Positions 12,038 to 22,265 of a stretch of 64,000 bases of DNA are shown here, one piece after another. The first letter of the stretch is position 1; the number at the start of each line of letters is the position of its first letter. The position numbers were made by a program, and so were the translations under genes. Source of the stretch: Gemmata massiliana (GTDB lineage: Bacteria > Planctomycetota > Planctomycetia > Gemmatales > Gemmataceae); NCBI RefSeq assembly GCF_901538265.1, contig NZ_LR593886.1, positions 9,259,738 to 9,323,737 on the forward strand, given 5' to 3'. The notes below the pieces were generated by a model. That model had not been told where the DNA came from, made no database searches, and was given only the letters and a program-made list of their open reading frames with translations.

Positions 12038-13462
12038 TCAGAACAGGATCTGGAGTCGCAGCCCGGTCGTGATCGTGGTGTTCACGTTGATCGTGCTCGG
12101 GGTGGCAACCTGGAAGTCGTAGGTCAACCGGCACCACGGGGTGATCGCGTAGTTGTAGAACAGTTCCACCCCGTGCTCGTCTCGCTGCGGTGTGAACGGG
12201 CGAGCGAGGGCCTTGAAGTTGTCGCTCAGCCCCAGGTAGTAGTACCCGACCCCGAACGTGTCCAACTTGCGCCCGGGGATCATGCTGCGCCCGCCGATCC
12301 CGCCATTAGCAACGAATCGGACCGGGTTCGGGTTCCCGTCCGAGATCCCGAACTGCCCGAACAGCCCCCAGTTCCGCTTCTCGTCCAACTCGTCCACCCA
12401 AATCGATTGGTAGAAGTTGGCGTACACGGACCACGAACCGGTCTCGAGCGGGGTGGCCGGGTTGCGCGCCACCAGGGACCGCAGGAACGGGATGTTCAGG
12501 TACGCGGCCGGGTCGAACGACCGGTACTTCGCGGTGCTGTACGTCCCCCCGAAGTTGTACGCACCGGGCCGGTCCAGGAACTTCGTGCGCAGCACCAGGT
12601 CGGGCACCAGGACCACGCCGCGGTCGTACAGGTTTTGCAGCCCGCTGGTCGCTCGCTCCTCCGGGTCGAACACCGTAAACGTGAACACAGGTTCGAGATC
12701 CTTGAGTACCGCGAACCCGGCTCCGGCGGCGGCATACGGGATCGTCCGGGCCACGATCGGGTTGAACACCAGCGAGGTGTTCTGGAACCCTTCGAGGCCC
12801 GGCTTGTTGGTCCCCAACCCGGGGCTGTAGCGCAGCGGGTACTCGTCGAGTGTGTTGATCTTCCCTGCGTACACCGCGAAGTTCTCGCTGAGGGCTTGGG
12901 TGAGTTTCAGCCCGGTGATCGAGGTGATACTCGTCGTCGCGTCGGGGAAGTTCATCGCGATGTTACTGGGCGCGATCAGCCCGTCGATCCCGTTGAGGTC
13001 GGTACCGTACCGGGTTTCCGCGTGCATGTTCAGGAACAACCCCTTCCACAGCCCGAGCTTCTGCCCGTCCACGTTGAACAGGTAATCGAGCTTCCCGCCG
13101 TACTCCCACGCGCGCTCGTTTCCCCCGGCCGTAACCCCTTGATAGAACTGTGTCGCGAACAAATCGAAGGTGAGCCCGCGGTTGGCTAACGCCGAGCGTG
13201 CCCCCCACCAATCCCCGGTCAGCCGCGCCCGGGAGAAGAGGTCGCCGGCATACGGGTTCGCCGGAGGAACTGGTTCGGTGGCCACGGTCCCCGCCGGTTC
13301 AGAAGGAGTAGGTGCCGTTGTTCCCTGTGACGGCCCCTCGACTGCAACCGGCACCGAGTTCGGACCGGGTGTTACCGCCTGGGGATATTGCCCGAACGCG
13401 AGCGCGCCGGAGAACAACAGCACTACGGACGCAATCACGACCTGTCGGAAGTCGGCGCGCAT
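12038..13462 (-). CDS. OprB-type carbohydrate-selective outer-membrane porin
   Basis: A 474-residue outer-membrane protein. A signal peptide (residues 1-24, ending ALAFGQ) is followed by a proline/threonine-rich linker to about residue 75, then the porin opening LTGDWWGARSALANRGLTFD, a hallmark of OprB family proteins. The rest is beta-barrel-like with alternating aromatic girdles and ends in LRLQILF, a C-terminal aromatic residue as barrel proteins have. The start at 13462 follows GGAGG with a six-base spacer; the longer frame to 13684 only overlaps a decayed neighbour. It should let sugars diffuse across the outer membrane, possibly products freed by the nearby sulfatases (inference). Confidence 0.88.
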   Translation of the reverse strand: MRADFRQVVIASVVLLFSGALAFGQYPQAVTPGPNSVPVAVEGPSQGTTAPTPSEPAGTVATEPVPPANPYAGDLFSRARLTGDWWGARSALANRGLTFDLFATQFYQGVTAGGNERAWEYGGKLDYLFNVDGQKLGLWKGLFLNMHAETRYGTDLNGIDGLIAPSNIAMNFPDATTSITSITGLKLTQALSENFAVYAGKINTLDEYPLRYSPGLGTNKPGLEGFQNTSLVFNPIVARTIPYAAAGAGFAVLKDLEPVFTFTVFDPEERATSGLQNLYDRGVVLVPDLVLRTKFLDRPGAYNFGGTYSTAKYRSFDPAAYLNIPFLRSLVARNPATPLETGSWSVYANFYQSIWVDELDEKRNWGLFGQFGISDGNPNPVRFVANGGIGGRSMIPGRKLDTFGVGYYYLGLSDNFKALARPFTPQRDEHGVELFYNYAITPWCRLTYDFQVATPSTINVNTTITTGLRLQILF

Positions 13463-13617
13463 AACGAACCTCCGTGCCCCACCGTCGGGCGCGCAAGGAG
13501 TGAATAGCCGGGCTACGGGAGGTATCGGACCGCAGTGGAAGCCGCGTAACGTGCGATCGCAGCTTGTGTCGGAACGTCGCGGTATTTGGGAAAGCTGGTC
13601 CGTCTTGGCAACCGGAG

Positions 13618-14020
13618 TTACCCCGCGCTCGGCGTACCAGAAGAGGCACCACGACGTCTCCCACCACGGCTGCGACGTGACCAAGCAGAAGAAAATTCAG
13701 GCGATCAACACCTTCCATGTTGGGGAACTCGCGTACCTGCTGGGGAAACTAAAAGCGGTCCCGGGCGGGGACGGTACGCTCCTCGACCGGTGCCTGATCC
13801 TGTACGGCTCCGGCATCAGCGACGGCGACACGCACAACCACGACGACCTCCCGATTCTGCTCGCGGGAGCGGAAACGGCACCGTGAAGACCGGGCGGCAC
13901 GTCCGCTGCGCGCGTGAAACGCCGCTCACGAACCTGTACGTGTCGGTGCTCGACCGACTGGGCGCGCCCGTCGAGTCGTTCGGTGACAGCACCGGGCGAT
14001 TGAGGGAATTGGAGGAATGA
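13618..14020 (+). pseudogene. Decayed C-terminus of a DUF1552 protein, frameshifted
   Basis: Two overlapping frames together read as the last ~130 residues of the DUF1552 family common in planctomycetes. The first frame has HHDVSHHG, INTFHVGELAYLLGKLK, GTLLDRCLILYGSGISDGD and HNHDDLPILLAG, then runs into a stop at 13884-13886. The next frame continues GNGTVKTGRHVRCARETPLTNLY and ends FGDSTGRLRELEE at 14020. Loss of one base near 13868-13873 explains the switch. Everything upstream of about 13618 is missing and replaced by the porin promoter side. The gene cannot make a full product. Confidence 0.82.
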
Positions 14021-14317
14021 ACTCCCCTGACGTGCAGTCACGTCAAACGGGTCCGTGCAAGTTGCTAGGCGTGTCGTGCATTTCGCACGGCGGCCCCCCG
14101 GTTACCAAAACGCAGTAGTTCTCTCGATCCCCTTTCTGTGCGGGCGGTTGTGGCAACTCGCGGCCTCGGGCACGGTGGTTGCCTGTACCGCACGCGGATC
14201 GGTCGGTGGTGTCGGGTGGCAGTCCCGGGCGACGTGAAACTGCTTGGCGGGTGCCGACGCCATTCGAGTGGGCACAGACCTCGGGTGCCGAACCCGAGTA
14301 ACAACGAGGAGACTCCG

Positions 14318-14710
14318 ATGGCTGAGATGATGTGGCGGGTGTGCGCGGCGGTCCCTGTGTTCCTGCTTTTGGCGCTGGGCGGGCGCGCAGAAGACGTGAA
14401 ACCGATCGACGAGGGCAAGGGAGCCGAGTTCCAGGGCAAGAAGATCGAGATGAAGGACAAGGGCGAGGTCGCCATCTTGCTGTCCTTCGTGGCCGGGAAG
14501 GAGTTCGAGGCCACCACGGACGGGGTGAAGGAAACCGACGTCCACCTATTCGTCTACGACGAGGCCGGCAAGGAGGTCGGGAAGGACGACAGCACCGGCC
14601 CGAAGTGCTCGGTGAAGATCACCCCGCCGAAGGACGCGAAGTACAAGTTCGTCATCAAGAACTCCAAAGGTGACAACACCGTGACCTTTGCGGTCAAGGT
14701 CGCCAAGTAA
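14318..14710 (+). CDS. Small secreted protein of unknown function
   Basis: A 130-residue protein with a clear signal peptide (residues 1-24, ending GGRAED), then a lysine- and aspartate-rich mature part with short beta strands: EVAILLSFVAGKEFEATT, VHLFVYDEAGKEVGKDD and CSVKITPPKDAKYKFVIKN. The pattern resembles small beta-sandwich domains that follow secreted peptidases (pre-peptidase C-terminal type), but no firm family call is made. The ATG at 14318 has AGGAG seven bases upstream. A strong hairpin follows the stop within 11 bp, so it is likely a single-gene unit. Confidence 0.7.
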   Translation: MAEMMWRVCAAVPVFLLLALGGRAEDVKPIDEGKGAEFQGKKIEMKDKGEVAILLSFVAGKEFEATTDGVKETDVHLFVYDEAGKEVGKDDSTGPKCSVKITPPKDAKYKFVIKNSKGDNTVTFAVKVAK

Positions 14711-14720
14711 CGGGATTCGG

Positions 14721-14761
14721 CGAGACAGCGGCGCCGGGTGCTACCCGGCGCCGCTGTCTCG
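14721..14761. terminator. Perfect 19-bp hairpin after the secreted-protein gene
   Basis: The arms 14721-14739 and 14743-14761 are exact inverted copies with a three-base loop, starting ten bases after the stop codon. There is no T run, so classical intrinsic termination is uncertain, but the size and position fit an end-of-transcript hairpin. Confidence 0.6.
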
Positions 14762-14918
14762 CACCATGCTCGAAGGGCTTGGACTTTACGAGGATGAAAT
14801 CGCTCGGACCCGTCTCCTACGAGCCCATGACGACCGCAGATTCGTTGAGCCGCTCCGTCGGCGGATGTCCTCGTGCGGAAAAGAGGGTGTCGAGGCGAGG
14901 TGACGCGCTCGGACACAG

Positions 14919-14953
14919 AAAAACCTGCGGCCCGGGAATCGTACCCGGGCCGC
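14919..14953 (-). terminator. Intrinsic terminator of the chemoreceptor gene
   Basis: Read on the minus strand, the arms GCGGCCCGGG (14953-14944) and CCCGGGCCGC (14936-14927) pair around a seven-base loop and are followed by AGG and a run of five T (14923-14919). It lies 46 bp after the stop of the chemoreceptor gene. Confidence 0.8.
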
Positions 14954-14998
14954 GGTGCTTTTCTCACGGCGACCACCGCAGGTACTTTGCGCGTCCGT

Positions 14999-17323
14999 TT
15001 AGAACTCGGTGAACCCGCTGTGGTCATCGTTCCCGAGGCGGTCCAGTTTGTGCCCGTGGCCGTTGGAATGCCCGTTCTTGAGTGCCTTGGCGACCGCGGG
15101 CCGGGGCTTGGTCGCCGGGGCCTTGCTCCGGGGTGCGAGGCGCGGGGCCGTGCGCCCCTCGTCGCTGAGTTTGAACCGCGCAACGAGGTCGCGGAGTTGC
15201 CCGGCTTGGTCCGTCAACGTTTGGGCCGTGGCCGACATCTCTTCGGTCTGGGAGGCGTTCTTCTGGGTGACGGAATCCATCTGTGAGACGGCCTTGTTGA
15301 CCTGCTCGATGCCCACCGACTGCTCCTTACCCGCGGCCGCGATCTCCGTGATGATGTCCGTCACGCGCTTCACGCTCGTCACGATCTCACCGAGCGTCGA
15401 ACCCGACTGGTTGACAAGTTCGGTCCCGGCGTCCACCTTCTTGACCGAGTCCTCGATCAGCGACTTGATCTCCTTCGCGGACGTGGCACTGCGTTGGGCG
15501 AGGTTGCGGACTTCGGAGGCGACGACGGCGAACCCGCGCCCCTGTTCACCGGCTCGTGCGGCTTCGACGGCCGCGTTGAGCGCGAGCAGGTTGGTCTGGA
15601 ACGCGATCTCGTCGATCGTCGTGATGATGTCTGCGATCTTCCTCGAGGACTGATTGATCTCACTCATCGCATCCACCGCGTGGCCGACCACCTGACCACC
15701 CTTCTCGGCGATTTCTTTGGAGTTGCTGGCGAGCTGGCGGGCTTGCTGTGCGCTGTCGGAGTTCTGGCGCACGGTGGCGGTGATCTCTTCCAGAGTGCTG
15801 GCCGTTTCTTCCAGACTACTCGCTTGCTCCTGAGCACCGGTGGAGATCTCGTCGCTGGCCGCGGAGAGCTGACCTGAAGCGTCAGCGAGTTGCTCGGACA
15901 CCTCGCGCACGCCCTCGAGTGCGGTGCGGACCGAGACCACGGCCTTGTTGAGCGCGGCGGACATCTGCCCGACCTCGTCGGTACCCAGATCCGGGGCCGG
16001 TTGGGTGAAGTCCCCTGCGGCCAGCGCGCTCACCGAAGTCATGATGGTCGCGACTTTCTGCTTCAGCATGATCGCGTCCTCCTTGACCTTCAGTTCCATG
16101 CCCTTGGTGGCAGTGATGTCGTTCGCGTACTTGACCACCTTGAGCGGTTTCCCGTCGAGCCCCGGGATCGGGTTGTACGAGGCCTGAATCCAGACTTCCT
16201 TGCCGCCCTTGCCCACGCGCTTGAACTCGGACGCAATGGATTCGCCGCGGTTCAGACGGCTCCAGAAGTCGCGGTATTCGGAACTCGCTGCGTAGGACGG
16301 TTCAACGAATATGCTGTGGTGCCGGCCTTGGATCTCGGGCAGGCTGTACCCCGTCGCGCGCAGGAAGTTCTCGTTGGCGCTCGCGATGGTTCCGTCCAGC
16401 TTGAACTCGATCACCGCCTGGGCCTTGCCGATGGCCACGATTTGCGCCGCGAAGTCCGCGTTCTGCTCGCGCTGCTTGCCCATCGCTTCCCAATTAACTT
16501 TATCTTGTTGGAGCGCGGTCCGCATGCCCTGAACGGTGGCGTTGAGAGTCGTTGCCATCTGTGCGATTTCGTCCGCTCCGTTCGCCTCCACGTGTTGTGT
16601 TAGGTCGCCCGTGGACACGGCCGCGAGCGAGGCCTGCATGTTCACGAGCGGTCGCGCGATGGACACCGTCAGTACGAACCCGAATCCGATGGCCACGAGC
16701 ACGGTTCCGGCAATGACTACTTGGAGCGTCGTTCGGGTTCCGGTGTATAGAGCATCGGCCTCGGTCATTTCTTGGTTCGCACATTCTTCTTGAATGTGCA
16801 TGTGCTCGTCGAGTAACTCGTTCATTCGATTGGCGGCTTTCAGTTCCTGGGGCAGCAGTTCGGCCCCCTTCTCGAAATCGCGCCGATCGATGGCTGCCAG
16901 AACCTGTTCGGTCTCGCGCTTCCACTCGGCGACCGCCACTTGAGTTTTCTTCCAAAGGGCGGCCTCCTTATCGATCATCGGGAGGGCTCCGTACTGTTTA
17001 AGCCCCTCATCCATCTTTTTCATTCCGGCGTCGATCCGCCCCCGGGCGCCACGGATACCGTCCTCGTCTTTGCGCTGGGCGCTGAACAGCGCCGTCCGCT
17101 CACCGCGCTGGACCGCAAGGCTCCCGACGCGCGCCTTGTCGAGTTCCATAACGGACGGAACGAGGTTCGTCGCGGCGTTCACCTGGTACTTCCGGACATC
17201 CGCGAGCGCGCTCAGTGCCATGTAACCGAGCACCGCGCCCGTCGTGGCCACCACAAGGAACCCGCCCATGAGTCGCGGGCCGATTCGGATTTTCGCAAGT
17301 TGAGAGAGGATCGATTGGAGCAC
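14999..17323 (-). CDS. Methyl-accepting chemotaxis protein with PAS domain
   Basis: A 774-residue receptor from the GTG at 17323, chosen because AAGGA lies upstream; a GTG at 17362 is possible. Order of parts: membrane helix 1 (about 20-40), a four-helix-bundle sensor region to about 190, membrane helix 2 (about 195-215), HAMP ([10 protein letters not shown]), a cytoplasmic PAS domain ([20 protein letters not shown]), a second HAMP-like segment ([13 protein letters not shown]), and the signalling domain with the hairpin tip [21 protein letters not shown]. It passes a stimulus to CheA/CheW, neither of which is in the window. The PAS domain suggests a redox or small-ligand signal. A His/Lys-rich tail ends the protein; no CheR-binding pentapeptide is seen. 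Confidence 0.93.
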   Translation of the reverse strand: MLQSILSQLAKIRIGPRLMGGFLVVATTGAVLGYMALSALADVRKYQVNAATNLVPSVMELDKARVGSLAVQRGERTALFSAQRKDEDGIRGARGRIDAGMKKMDEGLKQYGALPMIDKEAALWKKTQVAVAEWKRETEQVLAAIDRRDFEKGAELLPQELKAANRMNELLDEHMHIQEECANQEMTEADALYTGTRTTLQVVIAGTVLVAIGFGFVLTVSIARPLVNMQASLAAVSTGDLTQHVEANGADEIAQMATTLNATVQGMRTALQQDKVNWEAMGKQREQNADFAAQIVAIGKAQAVIEFKLDGTIASANENFLRATGYSLPEIQGRHHSIFVEPSYAASSEYRDFWSRLNRGESIASEFKRVGKGGKEVWIQASYNPIPGLDGKPLKVVKYANDITATKGMELKVKEDAIMLKQKVATIMTSVSALAAGDFTQPAPDLGTDEVGQMSAALNKAVVSVRTALEGVREVSEQLADASGQLSAASDEISTGAQEQASSLEETASTLEEITATVRQNSDSAQQARQLASNSKEIAEKGGQVVGHAVDAMSEINQSSRKIADIITTIDEIAFQTNLLALNAAVEAARAGEQGRGFAVVASEVRNLAQRSATSAKEIKSLIEDSVKKVDAGTELVNQSGSTLGEIVTSVKRVTDIITEIAAAGKEQSVGIEQVNKAVSQMDSVTQKNASQTEEMSATAQTLTDQAGQLRDLVARFKLSDEGRTAPRLAPRSKAPATKPRPAVAKALKNGHSNGHGHKLDRLGNDDHSGFTEF

Positions 17324-17362
17324 GGAACACCGTCCTTCGCGAATACTTAGGCCGTTACGCAC

Positions 17363-17946
17363 TAGAACAGCGGCATGGCTAGTGCATAAGCAAAATCAAT
17401 TGCCATTACAGGCTTCGCATTTCGACCCTAGTACAATGTGCAGATAAAAATCCGGGTTGAGGAGAAAATACGACATTTGCCAGTCTGCAAGAATATTGAG
17501 AAGGAATCAAAAGGGACGTGCCGATTTCTGGTACAGGTGTTCCTTCACGTCCCGATCTGGGAATAGTGCAGTAGGCGTTCAAGTTCGACGGGGCAAGCAA
17601 TTTGTGTCGGTGGCACTCGCACATTGTTCCACGGAGATGGAACGTTTGGCTTCTGAGCGTGTCGCACCGTTACTGTGTCTATAACCCCGATTGTTCCCTG
17701 TGGGGTACTTTTCGACTGGCCCGCCGGAAGGACCCGAAAAATTCGATTTGACTTTCCGATAATCGAGAGGCTGAGGATTTTGTTAGGTGCCGCAATTTAA
17801 ACGCCCGCCGCTTTGCTTCACTTGTAACGTTTTCCACGCACTCGATCGCGAAACACGTATTGGGTCAACGAGGCGTAACTGCAATTGTGGGCTTTGATTG
17901 CGTCATTTCAACGCAAGTCATTTTTGTCGCACAACACCCAAGACAT
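17363..17946. other. Gene-poor gap between chemoreceptor and efflux operon
   Basis: About 580 bp with visibly lower GC than the flanks. Short open frames on both strands lack ribosome sites and recognisable motifs. The right part should hold whatever ends the efflux operon, and the left part the promoter of the chemoreceptor gene; neither could be placed with confidence. Confidence 0.4.
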
Positions 17947-20900
17947 TCACGAGTGCTCGACGGGAGCACTGGGTGGTGGGGCGGGTGCGAAGATGTAGTA
18001 CAGCACCGGGACCACGAATAACGTCAGGGCCGTCGAACTGAACAGCCCCCAAACGATAACTGTGGCCAGTGGGCGCTGCACATCGGACCCCAGGCCGGTC
18101 GCTAGAGACGCAGGGAGCAACCCGAGGATCGCCACCAGGGACGCCAGTAGGATCGGGCGTAGGCAGTCGAGCGCGCCTTGCAGGATCGCCTCCCGCAACC
18201 CCATCCCTTCTTGCCGCAGCGCCTTAATCGCGCGCACCAGAAGTACCCCGTTCATAATCGACACACCGAACAGCGCGGCGAACCCCACCCCGGTCGAGAC
18301 GTTCAAGTTCATCCCGCGCGCCCAAAGTGCCAGTACCCCGCCGGTGAACGCGAACGGGACCGACAGCAGCAGGAGCAGGGCCGCCCGGAACGATCCGAAC
18401 GTGGCGATCAAGAGGCCGAAGATCAGGGCCACGGTGATCGGGATCACCAGTGCGAAGTGTTTCCGGGCGCGCTCCAGGTTCTCGAACATCCCCAGCCAGC
18501 CGACCCGGTAGCCCGGGGGTAACTGCGGGCGGACCGTTTCGTCGAACCGCTGCTGGGCCTCCTTCACGAACCCGCCCTGGTCGCGGCCCACGATGTCGCA
18601 CCGCACCGTGATCCGCCGGCGCCCGTTCTCGCGGGCAACGATAGTTTGTCCGTCCACCAGCTCGATCCGCGCGACTTGGCCGAGCGGGACCGGTTGCCCG
18701 TCCGCGGTGTGGACCGGCAGCCGTCCCACCGCTAGCGGGGAGTTGGCCGCGCTGCGGTCCACGCGGGCCGCGATATCGAACCGCCGCTCGCCCTCGTATA
18801 GTGTGCCGACGGCCTCGCCGCCCAGGGCCGTGTTGATGAGCTTGGTGACGTCCTCGATGCGGACGTTGTGCCGCGCGCACAACTGGCGGTCGGGGGTGAT
18901 GACCAATTGTGGCTGCGGTCCCTCCTGTTCGATGTTCACGTCCTGTGCCCCGGGCACCGCGCGCAGCGCCTCGACCGTCCGCCGCGCGAGGTCGAGCAGC
19001 ACCTCGGAGTCCGGACCCGAGAACTCGACCGCGAGGTTCGCCGACGTGCCGTTCGTGTCCTCGGTCACGCTGTCGATGATCGGCTGGGTGAAGTTGAACC
19101 GGGTGGTCGGGAACTCTTCCCGCAACCGCCGCCCGATCGCGGCGACCAGTTCCTGCTTGGTCCCGAACTGCGCCCACTGCTCCTTCGGCTTGGGGATGAT
19201 CATGTTCTCCAGTCGGCTCGGGGGGAACGGGTCGGTGCCCGAGTCGTTGCGCCCGGCCTGTACCGAGATCGCTTGCACGTCCGGGAACTCGAGTGCGACC
19301 TCGCGGATGCGCCGGCCGTACTCGTTCGTCTGCCCGAGCGCCGTCCCCTCGGGGAAATTGGCCCGCACCCATACCACGCCCTCGTCCATGTAGGGCAGGA
19401 ACTCGATCCCGAGCCGCGGTGCCACTTTGACCACTACTAATACCAGCGCGCACGTGACCGCCGCCACCACCACCCACCGCGCGGCCAGCAACGCGCGCAG
19501 CACCGCGGCGTACACCGGCCGGGCGACCGTCAGAACCGGGTTCTCCCACTCCTCGTATCCGTTGCGGAACAGAACCGTGGCCAGAACCGGCACCACGAAC
19601 AGGGCGAAGATGAGCGCCCCGCCCAGGGCGTACACCATCGTCAGGGCCATTGGGCGGAACAGTAGCCCCTCGATACTGGTGAGCGACAGGAGCGGCAGGT
19701 ACGCCACGACGATCATCAGGATCGAGAAGAACACCGGTCGCTCGACCTCCAGGGCGGCGGCGAGCACCGTCCGCGGAACGTCCGGTTTCTCCCCGCGGTG
19801 GGCGGCCTCGCCGAGCCGCCGGGCCACGTTCTCGGCCAGGATGATGGCCCCGTCCACGATGATCCCGAAGTCGATGGCCCCGATCGACAGGAGCCCGATC
19901 GGGATGCCGGTCAGGTACATGAGCACGAGCGCGAACAGGAGCGAGAACGGGATCGTGAGGGCCACCAGCGCCGCCATCGCCGGGCGCCCCAGGAACAGGA
20001 GCAGCACCAGCACGACCAGGGTGACGCCGAGCCCGACGCTGTGGGCCACCGTGTGGAGGGTGCTATCAACGAGATTCTGGCGGTCGTAGAACGGGACCAC
20101 CTTGACCCCCGGGGGCAGTTCCGATTCGTTCAGCTCGGCCACCGCGTCCTTGACCTGCGCCAGTACCTGCGAGGTGTTCTCGCCCCGGCGCATCAGGACG
20201 ATCCCCTCGACCGACTCGTCCGCGCGGTCCTTGCTGTAGACGCCCGATGGGGTGCGGCTGTCCAGGCCCACGCCCGCCACGTCCCGCAGGTACACTGGAG
20301 TACCCCCGACCGACTTAACGAACGTGTTCTCGATCCCCTTCAGATCCTGCAGCGCCCCGCTCCCGCGGATCACGAACGACATGCTCCCGCGCTGCATCAC
20401 GCTCCCGCCGGCCGAGGCGTTGTTCGTCTTGAGGGCCTCGACCACGTCGTTGAGCGTGAGTCCGAAGCGGTCGAGGTCGGCCGGGCGGAAGGTGACGGCG
20501 AACTGTTTCTCCAGCCCGCCGAAGTTCGATACTTCGGCTACCCCCGCGGCCCGCAGCACGCGGGGAATCACCACCCAGTCGTTGAGGGTGCGGAGGGTCA
20601 TCAGGTCGTGCGTACCGTCCGAGGCGAGTTCGTACCGGTACACCTCGCCGTAAGCCGTTGCCAGCGGGCCGAGTTCGGCCTCCGCCCCGTCGGGGAGTTT
20701 GATGCTGGTCAGCTTCTCCTGCACCCGCTGCCTGGCCCAGTAACTCTCCGTCCCTTCCTTGAACACCAGTTGCACGACCGAGAGCCCGAAGATGGTCCGG
20801 GAACGGATCACGTCCACGTTCGGGACGTTCCGCATGCCGATCTCGATGGGCACGGTTACCTGTCGCTCGACCTCTTCGGGCGCGCGGCCGGGGTACACGG

Positions 20901-21051
20901 TGATGACTTGCACCACCTGGGCCGAGATGTCGGGGTAGGCGTCAATGGGCTGCCGGCGGAACGAGTACACCCCGGCCGCGCAGACAACGACGACCAACCC
21001 CAGAACGAACCAGCGGAGCTGCATGGCCCGCTCGATGAGGTACCGGATCAC
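17947..21051 (-). CDS. czcA: CzcA/CusA-type heavy-metal RND efflux pump
   Basis: A 1034-residue inner-membrane proton-driven pump, the full length of the heavy-metal-efflux RND family. Twelve membrane helices are expected and visible in two halves. N-terminal motifs are RRQPIDAYPDIS and YPGRAPEEVERQVT. The fourth helix carries DFGIIVDGAIILAEN, the charged proton-relay motif of metal pumps; the spacing DFG-x3-DGA-x4-EN is that of divalent-cation exporters (Zn, Co, Cd type) rather than the monovalent Cu/Ag type, though this should be tested. Its start overlaps the end of the adaptor gene by four bases (ATGA), so the three genes form one operon czcC-czcB-czcA. Confidence 0.93.
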   Translation of the reverse strand: MIRYLIERAMQLRWFVLGLVVVVCAAGVYSFRRQPIDAYPDISAQVVQVITVYPGRAPEEVERQVTVPIEIGMRNVPNVDVIRSRTIFGLSVVQLVFKEGTESYWARQRVQEKLTSIKLPDGAEAELGPLATAYGEVYRYELASDGTHDLMTLRTLNDWVVIPRVLRAAGVAEVSNFGGLEKQFAVTFRPADLDRFGLTLNDVVEALKTNNASAGGSVMQRGSMSFVIRGSGALQDLKGIENTFVKSVGGTPVYLRDVAGVGLDSRTPSGVYSKDRADESVEGIVLMRRGENTSQVLAQVKDAVAELNESELPPGVKVVPFYDRQNLVDSTLHTVAHSVGLGVTLVVLVLLLFLGRPAMAALVALTIPFSLLFALVLMYLTGIPIGLLSIGAIDFGIIVDGAIILAENVARRLGEAAHRGEKPDVPRTVLAAALEVERPVFFSILMIVVAYLPLLSLTSIEGLLFRPMALTMVYALGGALIFALFVVPVLATVLFRNGYEEWENPVLTVARPVYAAVLRALLAARWVVVAAVTCALVLVVVKVAPRLGIEFLPYMDEGVVWVRANFPEGTALGQTNEYGRRIREVALEFPDVQAISVQAGRNDSGTDPFPPSRLENMIIPKPKEQWAQFGTKQELVAAIGRRLREEFPTTRFNFTQPIIDSVTEDTNGTSANLAVEFSGPDSEVLLDLARRTVEALRAVPGAQDVNIEQEGPQPQLVITPDRQLCARHNVRIEDVTKLINTALGGEAVGTLYEGERRFDIAARVDRSAANSPLAVGRLPVHTADGQPVPLGQVARIELVDGQTIVARENGRRRITVRCDIVGRDQGGFVKEAQQRFDETVRPQLPPGYRVGWLGMFENLERARKHFALVIPITVALIFGLLIATFGSFRAALLLLLSVPFAFTGGVLALWARGMNLNVSTGVGFAALFGVSIMNGVLLVRAIKALRQEGMGLREAILQGALDCLRPILLASLVAILGLLPASLATGLGSDVQRPLATVIVWGLFSSTALTLFVVPVLYYIFAPAPPPSAPVEHS

Positions 21052-22265
21052 CGGCCGCCCTCCTTCCCGGTGGGCGGTTGTAGGGCACGGACGACGAGCG
21101 GTTTGAACAGGATCGCCCCTTTGCCGACGAGCCGCTCACCGTCTTTCAGCCCGTCGAGGATCTCCACGTCACCGTTGTGCGGTTCACCGATCTGGACTTC
21201 CACCACCCGCCACGTGTTCGCCTCGGCCCCGGCGAGTACGTAGTCGGACCGGCCGATGTGCAACACGCCGTCCGCGGGAACGAGCAGAGCGTCTCGCGGG
21301 TCGGTCCCCAGACCGATCTCGGCGAACATGCCGGGGCGGAGCTTGTCGTTCGGGTCGTGAATGACGAACAGAACTCGCAGCGACCGGCGCTCCTTCGACA
21401 GCACCGGGGCGATGCTGGTTACCTTGCCGCCGAACCGCTCATTCGGGATGCCGAAGAACGCGGCCTGGCAGCCCTGGCCGACCTGGACCCGGTTCAACCG
21501 GGCCTCGGGCACATCGGCCAAAACGATGTCCACGTCCGCCGAAGTGGACCGCAGTAACTCGGGGGCGAGGCCGGCCTGCTGGAGTTGTTTGGCCGCCGCC
21601 GCTTCGGACCGGTGGGCCGTGCGCACGGCGGTTTCGGCCTCGTGTACCTCTTTGCGGCCGGTGATTTCGGCCTGGATCAAGTTGGCCCTTTCAGCGGCCA
21701 GATCCTTTGCGGTATCGGTCCCGGCCGTTACCAGCTTTTCGAGCCGGGCGACGACCTGTTTCTGGGCGTCGAGCCGGGCGGCCGCCAACTGTTTGGCAGA
21801 AGCGAGTTGCGCTTCGGCGAACGTAATGTCGGCTTGCCCCTTCTGCCAGTCCGTGTACGCGGTCAGCACCTCGGGGGAGTCGAACTGCCAGAAATCGTTC
21901 CCCTTGCCGTTCCCGGGGCGGAGGCTCGCGGCCACCCGGCCGGTGACCGTGATCACCGCGTCGGTTATGGTTTGTCTCCGCGCGGCACCGACTTGTATCT
22001 TGCTGTCGAGTGGGCTGCCGGGTTGGACGCGGATCAGCCCCGGGCCGACGACTTCGACCACGTCCGCGGCCGGTCGGGGGTTCGCGGCGGGTTCGGGAGG
22101 GGGAGCGGCCGGAGCGAACAGCAGGTACGCGAGGAACGCGGTGGTGCCGGCCAGCGCGACGACGAACTGGGCCACGGACCGAACCCGTTTCCAGACCGAC
22201 CCGGGTGGGGCGGGCGGAGGCGGGGGTGGAGCGGGCGCCGGCGCGTCACTCAAATTGCCGGTCAT
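21048..22265 (-). CDS. czcB: Periplasmic adaptor of the metal efflux system
   Basis: A 405-residue membrane-fusion protein that links the RND pump to the outer-membrane channel. After a proline-rich cytoplasmic start (residues 8-22) comes one membrane anchor (about 30-52). A barrel/lipoyl part flanks a long alpha-helical hairpin (FAEAQLASAKQLAAARLDAQKQ to HRSEAAAAKQLQQAG, in pieces), then a beta-barrel with GQGCQAAFFGIPNERFGGKV and PGMFAEIGLG. It overlaps both neighbours by four bases. No His-rich metal-binding N-terminus, as some CzcB proteins have, is visible. Confidence 0.9.
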   Translation of the reverse strand: MTGNLSDAPAPAPPPPPPAPPGSVWKRVRSVAQFVVALAGTTAFLAYLLFAPAAPPPEPAANPRPAADVVEVVGPGLIRVQPGSPLDSKIQVGAARRQTITDAVITVTGRVAASLRPGNGKGNDFWQFDSPEVLTAYTDWQKGQADITFAEAQLASAKQLAAARLDAQKQVVARLEKLVTAGTDTAKDLAAERANLIQAEITGRKEVHEAETAVRTAHRSEAAAAKQLQQAGLAPELLRSTSADVDIVLADVPEARLNRVQVGQGCQAAFFGIPNERFGGKVTSIAPVLSKERRSLRVLFVIHDPNDKLRPGMFAEIGLGTDPRDALLVPADGVLHIGRSDYVLAGAEANTWRVVEVQIGEPHNGDVEILDGLKDGERLVGKGAILFKPLVVRALQPPTGKEGGR

